Origin: Aquitalea magnusonii
GTDB taxonomy: Bacteria; Pseudomonadota; Gammaproteobacteria; Burkholderiales; Chromobacteriaceae
Reading direction: 5' to 3'
Assembly (NCBI RefSeq): GCF_003202035.1
Contig: NZ_QJKC01000012.1
Coordinates: forward strand, 62,001-126,000
Length of the DNA stretch: 64,000 bases
Below the pieces are notes generated by a model. It made no database searches and was not told the DNA's origin. It saw only the letters and a list, made by a program, of their open reading frames with translations. The translations under genes and the position numbers were made by a program. Below, in pieces: positions 1-10,343 of this stretch (its first letter is position 1; each line of letters opens with the position of its first letter).

Positions 1-350
1 AGCACACCGTGCGGATTGCTCAGCAGGCCGCAGGTCATGGCGTATGTGCCGGGCTCCAGCCTGGCGGTCAGCTTCTGGCTGAAACCGGGGGCGATGTTCT
101 CGCGCTCCTCCACCACATACACGCCCTTGAGGATTTCCCATTCCACAGTGCGGCTGCTGTTGTTCTTGATCAGGAACTGGGTCTTGCCGCGCTGCACGGT
201 CAGCTGCATCGGCTGGCAGGCCTCATCGCTGATGCCGACATTCACCACCGGGATGGCAGCAGCGGCGACGGTGGCCTGTGGTGCCGGGGCCTCCTTGCTG
301 CAGCCGGCCAGCAAGGCGGCAAGCAGGACTACGGGGAATACTCTGGACAT
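1..350 (-). CDS. efeO: EfeO-type cupredoxin lipoprotein, 3' part outside window
   Basis: Read from position 350 down, this begins with a lipoprotein signal (MSRVFP...LLAGC, cysteine at about residue 17) and continues as a cupredoxin fold like the N-terminal domain of EfeO. The diagnostic segment [14 protein letters not shown] matches the end of the EfeO cupredoxin domain. About 116 residues are visible before the window edge. E. coli EfeO carries a cupredoxin domain and an M75 domain in one chain; the next gene upstream already encodes the M75 part, so this may be a stand-alone cupredoxin subunit or a second full EfeO. The role, inferred from the family, is periplasmic iron binding for delivery to the permease EfeU. 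It is the third gene of a Fur-box-preceded iron uptake operon. Confidence 0.8.
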   Translation of the reverse strand, partial: MSRVFPVVLLAALLAGCSKEAPAPQATVAAAAIPVVNVGISDEACQPMQLTVQRGKTQFLIKNNSSRTVEWEILKGVYVVEERENIAPGFSQKLTARLEPGTYAMTCGLLSNPHGV

Positions 351-424
351 GGCTCATTCCTCAGACAATTTGTTCCAGCCCGCCCGGCCTGCGCACTGGC
401 AGCGCCGGGCGGTAGCGTGACGGA

Positions 425-1318
425 TCAATCCAGCCCCAGCACGCCACGCAGCTTGGACAGGTCTTCCGCCAGCGCGGTGATCGGGCCCTTCATGGCGGTG
501 CGGTCGGCATCGGTGAGCTTGTCGTAGCTGACAAAGCCCTGCTTGTCCTCGCTGCGGTATTTGTCCAGCAGGCTGTCGACCGACTTGAAGTTTTCATCCA
601 CCTTGGCCAGCAAGTCCGGGCTGGCTTTCTGCAGCAGCGGGCGCAGCAGCTCGACAATCTTCTGCGCGCCGTCGACATTGGCGCGGAAGTCCCACAGATC
701 GGTATGGCTGTAGCGGTCTTCCTCACCGCTGATCTTGGTGGCCGCCACTTCTTCGATCAGGCCGGCCGCGCCGCCCACCATCTTGGCTGGCGGAATGCTC
801 AGCGTCTGCACCCGGCTTTGCAGGGTGCTGATGTCCGCTACCAGCTTGTCGGCATACTCAGCCTGACCCTTGGTGGTGTGGTCGCCAAACAGGGCTTTTT
901 CCAGACGGTGGAAGCCGGTGAATTTCGGGTCGGCGGCTTTTTGCTTGAAGTCATCCTCGCGGGCATCGATCGCGCCATCCATATCGGAGAACAGTTCGGC
1001 AATCGGCTCGATACGCTCGTAATGCTGGCGGGTGATGGGGTACAGCTCCTGCGCCTTTTTCAGTTCGCCAGCCTTGATGGCGGCGGCAAAAGCCTTGGAC
1101 TGGGTCAGCAGGCCGGCCAGCTCGCTGGTCACGTATTGCTTGTAGTCGGCAATCGGGCCGGCCAGCTGGGCGCTGTAGTCCACCGCCGCTGCCGAGGCGG
1201 CAGCCACGGCCGCACTGCTGGCCTGCGCCACTGGCGCATCTTCGCTTTTACCGCAGGCAGCCAGGGTGGAGACCAGCAATGCCAGTAGCGACAACTTGAA
1301 CAGGGAACGGTGTGTCAT
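425..1318 (-). CDS. efeM: EfeM/EfeO-family M75 lipoprotein, iron uptake
   Basis: A 297-residue lipoprotein. The start was placed at the ATG giving MTHRSLFKLSLLALL...LAAC, a clear lipobox; the longer upstream extension lacks a signal. The mature part is a peptidase-M75 (imelysin-like) domain. It carries the conserved HYERIEPIAELFSDMDG and FTGFHRLEKALFGD stretches with the HxxE-type metal site, and ends in RGVLGLD exactly like E. coli EfeO. There is no cupredoxin domain here; that is in the next gene downstream. It sits between the permease gene (38 bp upstream) and the cupredoxin gene, consistent with one operon. The function, periplasmic iron handling for EfeU, is inferred from the family. 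Confidence 0.9.
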   Translation of the reverse strand: MTHRSLFKLSLLALLVSTLAACGKSEDAPVAQASSAAVAAASAAAVDYSAQLAGPIADYKQYVTSELAGLLTQSKAFAAAIKAGELKKAQELYPITRQHYERIEPIAELFSDMDGAIDAREDDFKQKAADPKFTGFHRLEKALFGDHTTKGQAEYADKLVADISTLQSRVQTLSIPPAKMVGGAAGLIEEVAATKISGEEDRYSHTDLWDFRANVDGAQKIVELLRPLLQKASPDLLAKVDENFKSVDSLLDKYRSEDKQGFVSYDKLTDADRTAMKGPITALAEDLSKLRGVLGLD

Positions 1319-1355
1319 CAGGTTTTTCCTTGAAAAATGGGGGGCGAAAGCCGTG

Positions 1356-2195
1356 TCAGCGCGTGGAGGCAGGCTGCGGGCTGGCGGCAGGCTGGCTGCC
1401 ACGCAGGAACAGCCACAGGGCTGGAATCAGGAACAGCAGCCAGGCCAGCACTTCGCTGACGGTGGGGGTGTCGTTGTAGCCGAACAGGCCGGCCAGGATC
1501 ACGCCGAGCGGGGTGTCGGTGGGCAGCACATGGCTCAGGTCGAATACCACGGCCTGCAGCTGGTTCCACAAGCCGGCTTCGTGCAGCGACTTGATGGCAC
1601 CGGCCAGCAGGCCGGCCGCGACGAAGATGATGAACAGGCCGGTCAGGCGGAAGAAACGGCGCAGATCGATACGCACGCCGCCCTGGTAGATGCCGTAGCC
1701 GATGGCTGCCGCCACCAGCAGGCCCAGCACGGCGGCCAGCCAGGCCAGCGGGTTTTCTGCCTGCTGCTGGAAGGCCGCCAGCAGGAAAAACACCGATTCC
1801 AGCCCTTCGCGCGCCACGGCAAAAAACGCCATGCCGACCAGTGCATAAGCCTGGCCCCGGCTGCGGCGGAACAGCGCCGCCATGGATTCGTGCAGCTGCC
1901 CCTTGATGGAACGGGCGGCCTGCTTCATCCAGAACACCATGGAGGTGAGAATGGCGACGGCAATCAGCGCCACCACCGCTTCAAACAGCTCTTGCTGCTT
2001 TTGCGGGAATTCCTGCTGGGTCAGTTCCAGCAGCGCGCCCACCGCCAGACTGAGCAGGCAGGCCAGCACCACGCCCAGCCATACGGCGGGCATCCAGCGC
2101 TGCTGACCGGACTGGCGCAGATAGCTGGCGATGATGCCGACAATCAGCGCAGCCTCCATGCCTTCGCGCAACATGATGAGAAACGGGATCAACAT
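1356..2195 (-). CDS. efeU: FTR1-family iron permease EfeU
   Basis: A 279-residue inner-membrane permease with seven predicted hydrophobic segments. It has both FTR1 REXXE signatures: REGMEA near the N terminus and REGLES in the middle (FFAVAREGLESVFFLLAAF). These glutamates are the iron-path ligands in the family. The start MLIPFLIMLREG was preferred to the ATG four codons upstream because it aligns with E. coli EfeU; no strong ribosome site separates the two. It is the first gene of the efe operon. A 16/19 match to the Fur consensus lies directly upstream, so iron repression is expected. Confidence 0.93.
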   Translation of the reverse strand: MLIPFLIMLREGMEAALIVGIIASYLRQSGQQRWMPAVWLGVVLACLLSLAVGALLELTQQEFPQKQQELFEAVVALIAVAILTSMVFWMKQAARSIKGQLHESMAALFRRSRGQAYALVGMAFFAVAREGLESVFFLLAAFQQQAENPLAWLAAVLGLLVAAAIGYGIYQGGVRIDLRRFFRLTGLFIIFVAAGLLAGAIKSLHEAGLWNQLQAVVFDLSHVLPTDTPLGVILAGLFGYNDTPTVSEVLAWLLFLIPALWLFLRGSQPAASPQPASTR

Positions 2196-2211
2196 GACCA
2201 GACCCATTATT

Positions 2212-2230
2212 GAAAATGAGAATCATGATC
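2212..2230 (-). promoter_or_regulatory. Fur box upstream of efeU
   Basis: The 19 bases GAAAATGAGAATCATGATC match the classical Fur consensus GATAATGATAATCATTATC at 16 positions. The box lies 17-35 bases before the efeU start codon, where bound Fur would block transcription. Function is inferred from sequence only. Confidence 0.8.
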
Positions 2231-2397
2231 ATTTGCATTTGAACTGTCAACGCAAAGTTTTGTCGTCGCTGTCGTCAGCCCTCCCCGGCTGCCGCCGGGC
2301 CAGGTCCGTGGCCAGCGTCACCGCTTGCCGTGCGGCGCATCCTCCGCGATGAGCACTGCCCGTGCAGCGTGCAGGCGGCCTGTCTGACATCAAAAGA

Positions 2398-2425
2398 AAA
2401 ATGCCACGGCTAAGCGTGGCATTTT
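2398..2425. terminator. Bidirectional hairpin terminator
   Basis: Perfect 11-bp arms (2398-2408 and 2415-2425) with a 6-base loop, flanked by A-runs and T-runs that would serve both strands. It lies downstream of the feo operon reading leftward, between that operon and efeU. Confidence 0.7.
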
Positions 2426-2475
2426 CATGGCAAGGCCGGTGGCCTGCGGAGCGCGATCAGCAGGGACAAGAAAAC

Positions 2476-2694
2476 TCAGTCACCCGCGCAGCAGTCGCCG
2501 CCTTTCTTTGTCGGCGGCAGTGGCTTGATCATCACCACGGGCGTGGCGCCATTGCTCGCGCAGCCGCCCCCGCAAGAACCGCAGCTGCTGCCACAGCCGC
2601 CCTGCTTGCGGGCAAAGCGCTGAATCAGGCTGCGCAGGGCAAACAGGACGACGATGGCGATGATGCCGTACTGGAGCAAGAGGCTGGTAGTCAT
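2476..2694 (-). CDS. FeoB-associated Cys-rich membrane protein
   Basis: A 72-residue protein with one N-terminal membrane helix (LLLQYGIIAIVVLFAL) followed by a basic stretch and a Cys/Gly cluster, CGSSCGSCGGGC, with two more cysteines at the C terminus (DCCAGD). This is the layout of the FeoB-associated Cys-rich family that takes the FeoC position in many feo operons. Its ATG overlaps the feoB stop codon by two bases, indicating translational coupling. The likely role is assisting FeoB at the membrane, perhaps by binding iron or sensing redox; this is inference. Confidence 0.85.
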   Translation of the reverse strand: MTTSLLLQYGIIAIVVLFALRSLIQRFARKQGGCGSSCGSCGGGCASNGATPVVMIKPLPPTKKGGDCCAGD

Positions 2695-4526
2695 GCAAAG
2701 GCCTTCACCAGGTGATAGGTCAGAAACGAGCAGGCGTAAGCCACCACAAACATATAGCTGAAGGACAACACCACCTGCCGCCGGCTGCCGGTTTCCTTGC
2801 GGATCACTGCCAGTGTCGACATGCACTGCGGCGCAAAGGCAAACCACACCATCAGGGACAGCGCGCTGGCCAGCGAGATCTGATGCGCCAGCACATGGCC
2901 CAGCGAAGCCACATCATCGGCATTGGCCACCGAGTAAACCGTCGCCAGGGTAGCCACGGCGGTTTCCCGTGCGGCAAAGGCCGGAATCAGCGCCAGCGTG
3001 ACCTGCCAGTTGAAACCCAGCGGTGCAAACAGAAACTGCAAGGACTTGCCCAGATAGCCGGCAATGCTGTAGTCGATGGCCGGACCGGTCGCACCGGCAG
3101 GCGGATTGGGGAAGCTGGAAATAAACCACATCAGCACCGTCAGCGCCAGAATCATGCCGGTCAGCTTTTTCAGGAAGATGCTGCCTCTTTCCCACAGCCC
3201 CAGCGCCAGATCGCGGATTTGCGGCACACGGTAGGCCGGCAACTCCATGATCAGCGCCGGTTGCTGCGCATCACGCGGCCGCAGCCGCTTGCATACCCAG
3301 CCCACCACCATCGCCCCAACGATACCCAGCAGGTACAGGCCGAGCAGCACCAGACCTTGCAGATTCAGTATCCCGCCAATGCTCTGCGCCGGAATGAAGG
3401 CGCCGATCAGCAGGGCATACACCGGCAAACGTGCCGAGCAGGTCATCAATGGCGCCACCAGAATGGTGGTCCAGCGATCACGCTGATTACTGATGCTGCG
3501 GCTGCCGATGATGCCGGGAATGGCGCAGGCAAAGCTGGACAGCAGCGGAATGAATGAACGGCCGGTCAGACCCACCGACAACATGACACGGTCGAGCAGG
3601 AAAGCGGCGCGCGGCAGATAGCCGGATTCCTCCAGCACCAGGATGAAGAAGAACAACACCAGGATTTCCGGCAGGAAACCCAGCACCGTGCCCAGGCCGC
3701 TGATCAGGCCATCACACAGCAGGCCGCGCAGCGGGCCATCCGGCAGCAGGCTGGCCACCAGCTTGTTCAGCTGGTCAAAATTGTCGCCGATCAGGTCGGT
3801 TACCGGCTTGCCCAGCGAATACACCCCCTGGAACACCATGAACATCACCAGCAGCAGAATCAGCGGTCCCAGCACCGGATGCAGTACCCAGCGGTCAATC
3901 GCATCCACTTTTGCATCGGACAGCTGCGGAATGTTGACGCAATCGGCCATGATGCGGCGTACTTGCTGATGCAGATCCCCGCCGCGAGCTGCCGCCGCCG
4001 CAGGGATCTTGCTGGCGGTCTGATCCACCAGCTGCACCAGCGCATCCACCCCGCCACGCCGCACTGCCACGGTTTCCACCACCGGAATGCCCAGCTCGGC
4101 CGACAGGCGCGCCACATCAATCCGGATGCCACGCCGCTGCGCCGCATCCACCATATTCAGCGCCAGCACCATGGGCAGGCCCAGTTGCTGCACCTCCAGT
4201 ACAAAGCGCAAATGCAGCCGCAGATTGGTGGCATCGGCAACACAGATAATCATTTCCGGAGTCTGCTCACCACGATGCTGCCCGCGCAGCACATCCAGCG
4301 TGACTTTCTCATCCTGGCTGGCCGATTCCAGACTATAAGTGCCGGGCAGGTCGAGCAGGCTGATCCGGTGACCGGACGCCGTGAAGAAATGCCCCTCCTT
4401 GCGCTCGACGGTTACGCCGGCATAATTGGCCACCTTCTGGCGCGCGCCGGTCAACTGGTTGAACAGCGCGGTTTTACCGCAATTGGGATTCCCCACCAGG
4501 GCAATGCGCAATGCCATCTCAGCCAT
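2691..4526 (-). CDS. feoB: Ferrous iron transporter FeoB (system 1)
   Basis: A 611-residue Fe2+ transporter. The N-terminal GTPase has G1 GNPNCGKTALF, G3 DLPGTYSL and G4 NMVD. The C-terminal half is the polytopic Gate/core region with repeated long hydrophobic segments, including the Gate-type motif CAIPGIIGSR. The start MAEMALRIALVG was chosen because the G domain begins within ten residues, whereas the longer upstream extension is basic and unlike the family. It overlaps feoA by 8 bp and the Cys-rich gene by 4 bp, so the three form a compact operon. It is shorter than E. coli FeoB but within the range of short FeoBs. Confidence 0.95.
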   Translation of the reverse strand: MAEMALRIALVGNPNCGKTALFNQLTGARQKVANYAGVTVERKEGHFFTASGHRISLLDLPGTYSLESASQDEKVTLDVLRGQHRGEQTPEMIICVADATNLRLHLRFVLEVQQLGLPMVLALNMVDAAQRRGIRIDVARLSAELGIPVVETVAVRRGGVDALVQLVDQTASKIPAAAAARGGDLHQQVRRIMADCVNIPQLSDAKVDAIDRWVLHPVLGPLILLLVMFMVFQGVYSLGKPVTDLIGDNFDQLNKLVASLLPDGPLRGLLCDGLISGLGTVLGFLPEILVLFFFILVLEESGYLPRAAFLLDRVMLSVGLTGRSFIPLLSSFACAIPGIIGSRSISNQRDRWTTILVAPLMTCSARLPVYALLIGAFIPAQSIGGILNLQGLVLLGLYLLGIVGAMVVGWVCKRLRPRDAQQPALIMELPAYRVPQIRDLALGLWERGSIFLKKLTGMILALTVLMWFISSFPNPPAGATGPAIDYSIAGYLGKSLQFLFAPLGFNWQVTLALIPAFAARETAVATLATVYSVANADDVASLGHVLAHQISLASALSLMVWFAFAPQCMSTLAVIRKETGSRRQVVLSFSYMFVVAYACSFLTYHLVKAFA

Positions 4527-4767
4527 GTTGCACTCCTGGTTGCAGCACGATGCGGCTGGCCTCTTCCCGGCGCAGGGCAAAGCGGCTGGTGCCAACCTGT
4601 ACCAGAATCGGATCGCCTCCCCACGGCGCACGGGTAATGACCTTTACCGTCTCGCCAGCGACAAAGCCGATGTCCTGCAAGCGCGCGGCAATCGCGTCAT
4701 CTGCCTGCAATTTTTCCACACCGACCACACTGGCTGTTTGTTGTTTTCCCAGCTCACTCAGCCGCAT
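4519..4767 (-). CDS. feoA: FeoA, SH3-like partner of FeoB (system 1)
   Basis: An 82-residue cytoplasmic FeoA protein. It shows the family pattern of an N-terminal MRLSELG, a central IGFVAGETVKVITRAPWGGDP and a C-terminal FALRREEASRI. FeoA is needed for FeoB activity and is thought to bind its G domain. It is the first gene of the feoAB operon, preceded by a Fur-like box. Confidence 0.95.
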   Translation of the reverse strand: MRLSELGKQQTASVVGVEKLQADDAIAARLQDIGFVAGETVKVITRAPWGGDPILVQVGTSRFALRREEASRIVLQPGVQHG

Positions 4768-4778
4768 TCACATCACCC

Positions 4779-4797
4779 GTAAATGAAAATCAATTTT
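4779..4797 (-). promoter_or_regulatory. Fur-like box upstream of feoA
   Basis: GTAAATGAAAATCAATTTT matches the 19-base Fur consensus at 13 positions, weaker than the efeU box. It sits 12-30 bases before the feoA start in an AT-rich promoter region, consistent with iron repression. Confidence 0.5.
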
Positions 4798-4966
4798 GAT
4801 TGGATCGGATAATACCCCTCCACTTTTTAATGTCAATATTTTTCCAGCACTTTTTACAAGCGCTGCGGACACACGCAACTGCGCCACAGGATTCATGCCG
4901 CAGCAACCCGATGGCAAGTAAGGAAAAGCCGGTCAGCAAAACTGCGGGCGGCCAAGCCGGACAGCG

Positions 4967-5484
4967 GAGGAGTTCAAGATTGAAGCTGTCAAACAGGTAA
5001 CCGAACGTGGTTACGTCTCGCGGTGGTACTGGACCTGCTTTCGCGGCAGGTCATTGGCTGGTCGATGCAGTCACGTATCAATAGAACAGAGCTGGTGCGG
5101 AATGCCCTGGTGATGGCGGTATGGCGACGTCAGCCCAAGCAGGAGGTGCTGGTCCATTCCGACCAGGGAAGTCAGTTCAGCAGTGACGACTGGCAAGATT
5201 TTTTGAAGGCCCATCGCTTGGTACCCCGCATGAACCGGCATGGGAACTGCCACGACAATGCTGTGGCGGAGAGTTTCTTCCAGTTGCTGAAGCGTGCGCG
5301 TATCAAGCTAAAAACCTATCACGACAGAGAAGAAGCCCGGCGAGATATCTTCGATTACATCGAGATGTCCTACAAGCCGAAACGCCGGCATGGTTCCGCA
5401 AACGGGCTATCGCCGGTAGAGTTTGAGAAGCAATATTTCCAACGGCTCAAGAGTGTCCAGAGAAGCGGCGGGCGATTCACCTAG
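4967..5484 (+). pseudogene. IS3-family transposase remnant, orfA-orfB deletion fusion
   Basis: The left part (from 4967) reads EEFKIEAVKQVTERGY, typical of an IS3-group OrfA N terminus. It then passes within a few bases into WLRLAVVLDLLSRQVIGW, in the middle of an OrfB integrase core. From 5023 the OrfB reading is intact to the stop at 5484 and contains HSDQGSQF and the downstream catalytic glutamate region DNAVAESFFQ. The rest of orfA and the first part of orfB are missing. The junction falls on the shared bases tggtta, suggesting deletion between short repeats. It lies in the feoA-tRNA gap and is not expected to be functional. Terminal inverted repeats were not identified. Confidence 0.8.
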
Positions 5485-5512
5485 CCAGTCTTACAAGTTA
5501 CAGAAAAGCAAA

Positions 5513-5536
5513 AAGCCAGCCCCGCAGGGCTGGCTT
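5513..5536 (-). terminator. Terminator after tRNA-Thr
   Basis: Arms 5513-5522 and 5527-5536 (aagccagccc/gggctggctt) are perfect. Read leftward they are followed by a T-rich tract. It would end the tRNA-Thr transcript. Confidence 0.75.
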
Positions 5537-5553
5537 CAAGTGCTTGACTTACA

Positions 5554-5629
5554 TGGTGCCGGTAAGAGGAGTCGAACCCCCGACCTTCGCATTACGAATG
5601 CGCTGCTCTACCAACTGAGCTATACCGGC
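5554..5629 (-). tRNA. tRNA-Thr (CGT anticodon)
   Basis: A 76-nt cloverleaf with encoded CCA. The acceptor GCCGGTA pairs with TACCGGC, the anticodon loop is TTCGTAA and the T loop is GGTTCGACTCC. First of three tRNA genes on this strand between the IS remnant and rdgC. Confidence 0.97.
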
Positions 5630-5642
5630 GAACCAACTTGGT

Positions 5643-5685
5643 AAAAAAGCCTTGAGTCTCTTATGAAGAAATTCAAGGCTTTTTT
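5643..5685 (-). terminator. Terminator after tRNA-Pro
   Basis: Perfect 13-bp arms (5643-5655 and 5673-5685) ending in a T-run, between tRNA-Pro and tRNA-Thr. The tRNAs are therefore probably separate transcripts. Confidence 0.75.
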
Positions 5686-5690
5686 GAATC

Positions 5691-5767
5691 TGGTCGGAGT
5701 GAGAGGATTCGAACCTCCGGCCTCTACGTCCCGAACGTAGCGCTCTACCAGGCTAAGCTACACTCCG
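5691..5767 (-). tRNA. tRNA-Pro (CGG anticodon), copy 1
   Basis: A 77-nt cloverleaf with encoded CCA. It begins CGGAGTG as proline tRNAs do and has the anticodon loop TTCGGGA. It is identical over its length to the copy at 5847-5923. Confidence 0.97.
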
Positions 5768-5846
5768 ATTTGTGTTTTCGCGCATCAGCGCGAGAACAGC
5801 AATTTAACTCAAATCCAAGTATTTCACAATACTTTTGCGATATTTT

Positions 5847-5923
5847 TGGTCGGAGTGAGAGGATTCGAACCTCCGGCCTCTACGTCCCGAACGTAGCGCT
5901 CTACCAGGCTAAGCTACACTCCG
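5847..5923 (-). tRNA. tRNA-Pro (CGG anticodon), copy 2
   Basis: Identical to the neighbouring tRNA-Pro, 79 bases away, indicating a recent local duplication or gene conversion. The CCA end is encoded. Confidence 0.97.
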
Positions 5924-6016
5924 CTTCCCACTAATATCTGCAATCTGTTGTCTGCTGCGCGGCCCGTTTCCGGGTTACAATCAGCGGCATCAGAGGACGC
6001 GCATTATGGAACAATT

Positions 6017-7000
6017 ATGTGGTTTAAGCAACTATCTTTTTATCGCCTGACTTCCGAATCCATCCACGCAAGCGACAAACTGGCCGCCGCGCTGGAGAAA
6101 AGCCCCTTTCAGCATTGTGGCGGGCTGGACTGGTTTGCCGAAGGCTGGGTCGCACCTGCCTCACATCTGGACAGCCCGGTGTTTACCGCCCGCGATTGCC
6201 AGTTGCTGTCGCTCAAGCGGGAAGACAAGGTATTGCCCGCTGGCGTGATCCGCGATTTTGTCGAACAGAAAGTGCAGGAGATCGAGGATAAGGAGCTGCG
6301 CAAGGTTGGCCGCAAGGAAAAGCTGGCACTGAAAGAGCAGGTCACCGACGATTTGCTGCCACGCGCCTTTGTACGCAGTCATCGTACTACCGCCTATCTG
6401 GATTGCCGCCGCGGCTGGATGATGGTGGATTCGGGTACGGCCAGCAAGGCCGAAGCCCTGGTTTCCAAACTGCGCGAGGCCCTGCCGCCCTTCCCCGCCG
6501 CCCTGCCCCGTACCAAACTGGCTCCACATACGGCCATGACCGACTGGTTGGCCGCTGGCGAAGCACCTTACGGCTTCGAACTGGATGCCGACTGTGAGTT
6601 GAAAGATGGCAGCGAGAATGGCGCAGTCATTCGCTGCACGCGCATGGACCTGACCGCAGAGGAAATCCGCCAGCATATCGCGACCGGCAAGCAGGTGACC
6701 CGCGTTGGCCTGATCTGGCAGGAAAAAGTTCGTTTCATGCTGACGGATACCCTGCAACTCAAGCGCATCCAGTTTCTGGATGTTCTGCAAGAAGAAGCCA
6801 GTCAGGCGGGTGATGACCGGGAAAGCCTGTTTGAAGCCACCTTCACCCTGATGAGTGAAGAGCTGGGTGAATTGGTAGAAGCCTTGATCGAAGCGCTTGG
6901 CGGCCTGGAAGACAGCCAGGCATCGCCTGCCCCGGCACCAGCACAGCACCTTGCGGCGCCGGCAGAGCATGGCAGCGACGAGAAGCTGCCCTGGGACTAA
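6017..7000 (+). CDS. rdgC: Recombination-associated protein RdgC
   Basis: A 327-residue RdgC-family protein. The start MWFKQLSFYRL matches the family N terminus; the in-frame extension upstream is not RdgC-like. Conserved stretches include the N-terminal FKQLSFYRL, the central VRSHRTTAYLDCRRGWMMVD region and RVGLIWQEKVRFMLTDTLQLKR. RdgC forms a ring around double-stranded DNA and modulates RecA-dependent recombination. The C terminus, from about residue 290, is a Pro/Ala-rich tail. A terminator follows at 7023-7040. Confidence 0.95.
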   Translation: MWFKQLSFYRLTSESIHASDKLAAALEKSPFQHCGGLDWFAEGWVAPASHLDSPVFTARDCQLLSLKREDKVLPAGVIRDFVEQKVQEIEDKELRKVGRKEKLALKEQVTDDLLPRAFVRSHRTTAYLDCRRGWMMVDSGTASKAEALVSKLREALPPFPAALPRTKLAPHTAMTDWLAAGEAPYGFELDADCELKDGSENGAVIRCTRMDLTAEEIRQHIATGKQVTRVGLIWQEKVRFMLTDTLQLKRIQFLDVLQEEASQAGDDRESLFEATFTLMSEELGELVEALIEALGGLEDSQASPAPAPAQHLAAPAEHGSDEKLPWD

Positions 7001-7022
7001 GCCCATCACATCCGGATTGACC

Positions 7023-7048
7023 AAGAGCCTGCGGGCTCTTTTTTTTTG
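7023..7048 (+). terminator. rdgC terminator
   Basis: Stem aagagcc (7023-7029) with ggctctt (7034-7040), followed by a run of T to about 7047. Confidence 0.8.
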
Positions 7049-9687
<2,639 letters not shown>

Positions 9688-9729
9688 CCGTCCTGACGCA
9701 CGGCGCGTCATCACGAACAGGCCAACCAA

Positions 9730-9758
9730 CCGGACAGCACATGCTGTCCGGTTTTTTT
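9730..9758 (+). terminator. katG terminator
   Basis: Perfect 10-bp arms (9730-9739, 9742-9751; ccggacagca/tgctgtccgg) followed by seven T. Confidence 0.85.
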
Positions 9759-9853
9759 ACAGCCTATCCGCTTTTCAGGCAGGTCCTGCGGGCGCCGGCT
9801 CCTGTCCTGTCATTGTCAAAACAAATCGACAATTTTAAAAGATTAATTTTACT

Positions 9854-9868
9854 TGAGAATTATTCTCA
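9854..9868 (+). promoter_or_regulatory. Fur box (perfect 7-1-7 palindrome)
   Basis: TGAGAATTATTCTCA is a perfect 7-1-7 inverted repeat of the Fur type. It lies 31 bases upstream of the ATG of a 52-residue ORF. Confidence 0.75.
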
Positions 9869-9899
9869 TTAAAATGGCATCATTGATTGGGAGAACCGT

Positions 9900-10058
9900 A
9901 TGAAACAACAGCACACCCCGTTACAGCGCAGCCGTTTGCGCCTGATGACCCGCCGACTGCTTGGCCTGGCCATCGTCTGCGCTGGTTGGGCCCTGATACT
10001 GCAGCCAACAGGGCACCACAGCATGGCGAAGCAGCCTGTTGCCAGTCACCCGGCTTAG
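9900..10058 (+). CDS. Fur-box-preceded small membrane peptide, 52 residues, unknown
   Basis: The ORF starts at an ATG nine bases after GGGAGA and encodes 52 residues. A basic N terminus (QRSRLRLMTRRLL) precedes one hydrophobic segment (LLGLAIVCAGWALILQ), and the tail contains HH and H residues. I recognise no family; it lacks the HemP pattern. It stands alone, with katG upstream and no gene for about 285 bases downstream. The Fur box argues for iron-repressed expression, so a role in iron starvation is inferred from context only. A non-coding Fur-regulated RNA overlapping this ORF is an alternative. Confidence 0.5.
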   Translation: MKQQHTPLQRSRLRLMTRRLLGLAIVCAGWALILQPTGHHSMAKQPVASHPA

Positions 10059-10343
10059 CATGAGCAACGGTGGCTGCTCCGTGGCGCGCCAGTGATGCCG
10101 GGTGAACCGGGCCTGCGGCAGGCTTATTGATGCCTGGGAAACTGCGCCGGCTCAGTCGTTTTCACCTAGTCGCAGGCTGCCCGGCGGAATGCGCGACAAG
10201 CGCTTGGCCTGGGCCATATCCAGCAGTACAAGGCTGGCAAACTATGCACCATTGGTAAACAATATAATGAGAAATTCACGGTTTTTTTAACAGGGAAAGC
10301 TGGTTAAGCTGTTTACATGGCAATCACTGCAGGCAATACCACC
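10059..10343. other. Intergenic region with a possible decayed gene end
   Basis: No intact gene. On the minus strand, 10238 down to 10152 reads ASLVLLDMAQAKRLSRIPPG followed by SLRLGEND and a stop, with a stop codon just upstream of the fragment. It has the look of the 3' end of a lost gene, but no family is recognised. The stretch just before the next gene is AT-rich and could hold its promoter. Confidence 0.25.

Noticed and set aside
10102..10290. 62-residue plus-strand ORF
   Set aside because: No ribosome site, no motif, and it overlaps the better minus-strand relic.
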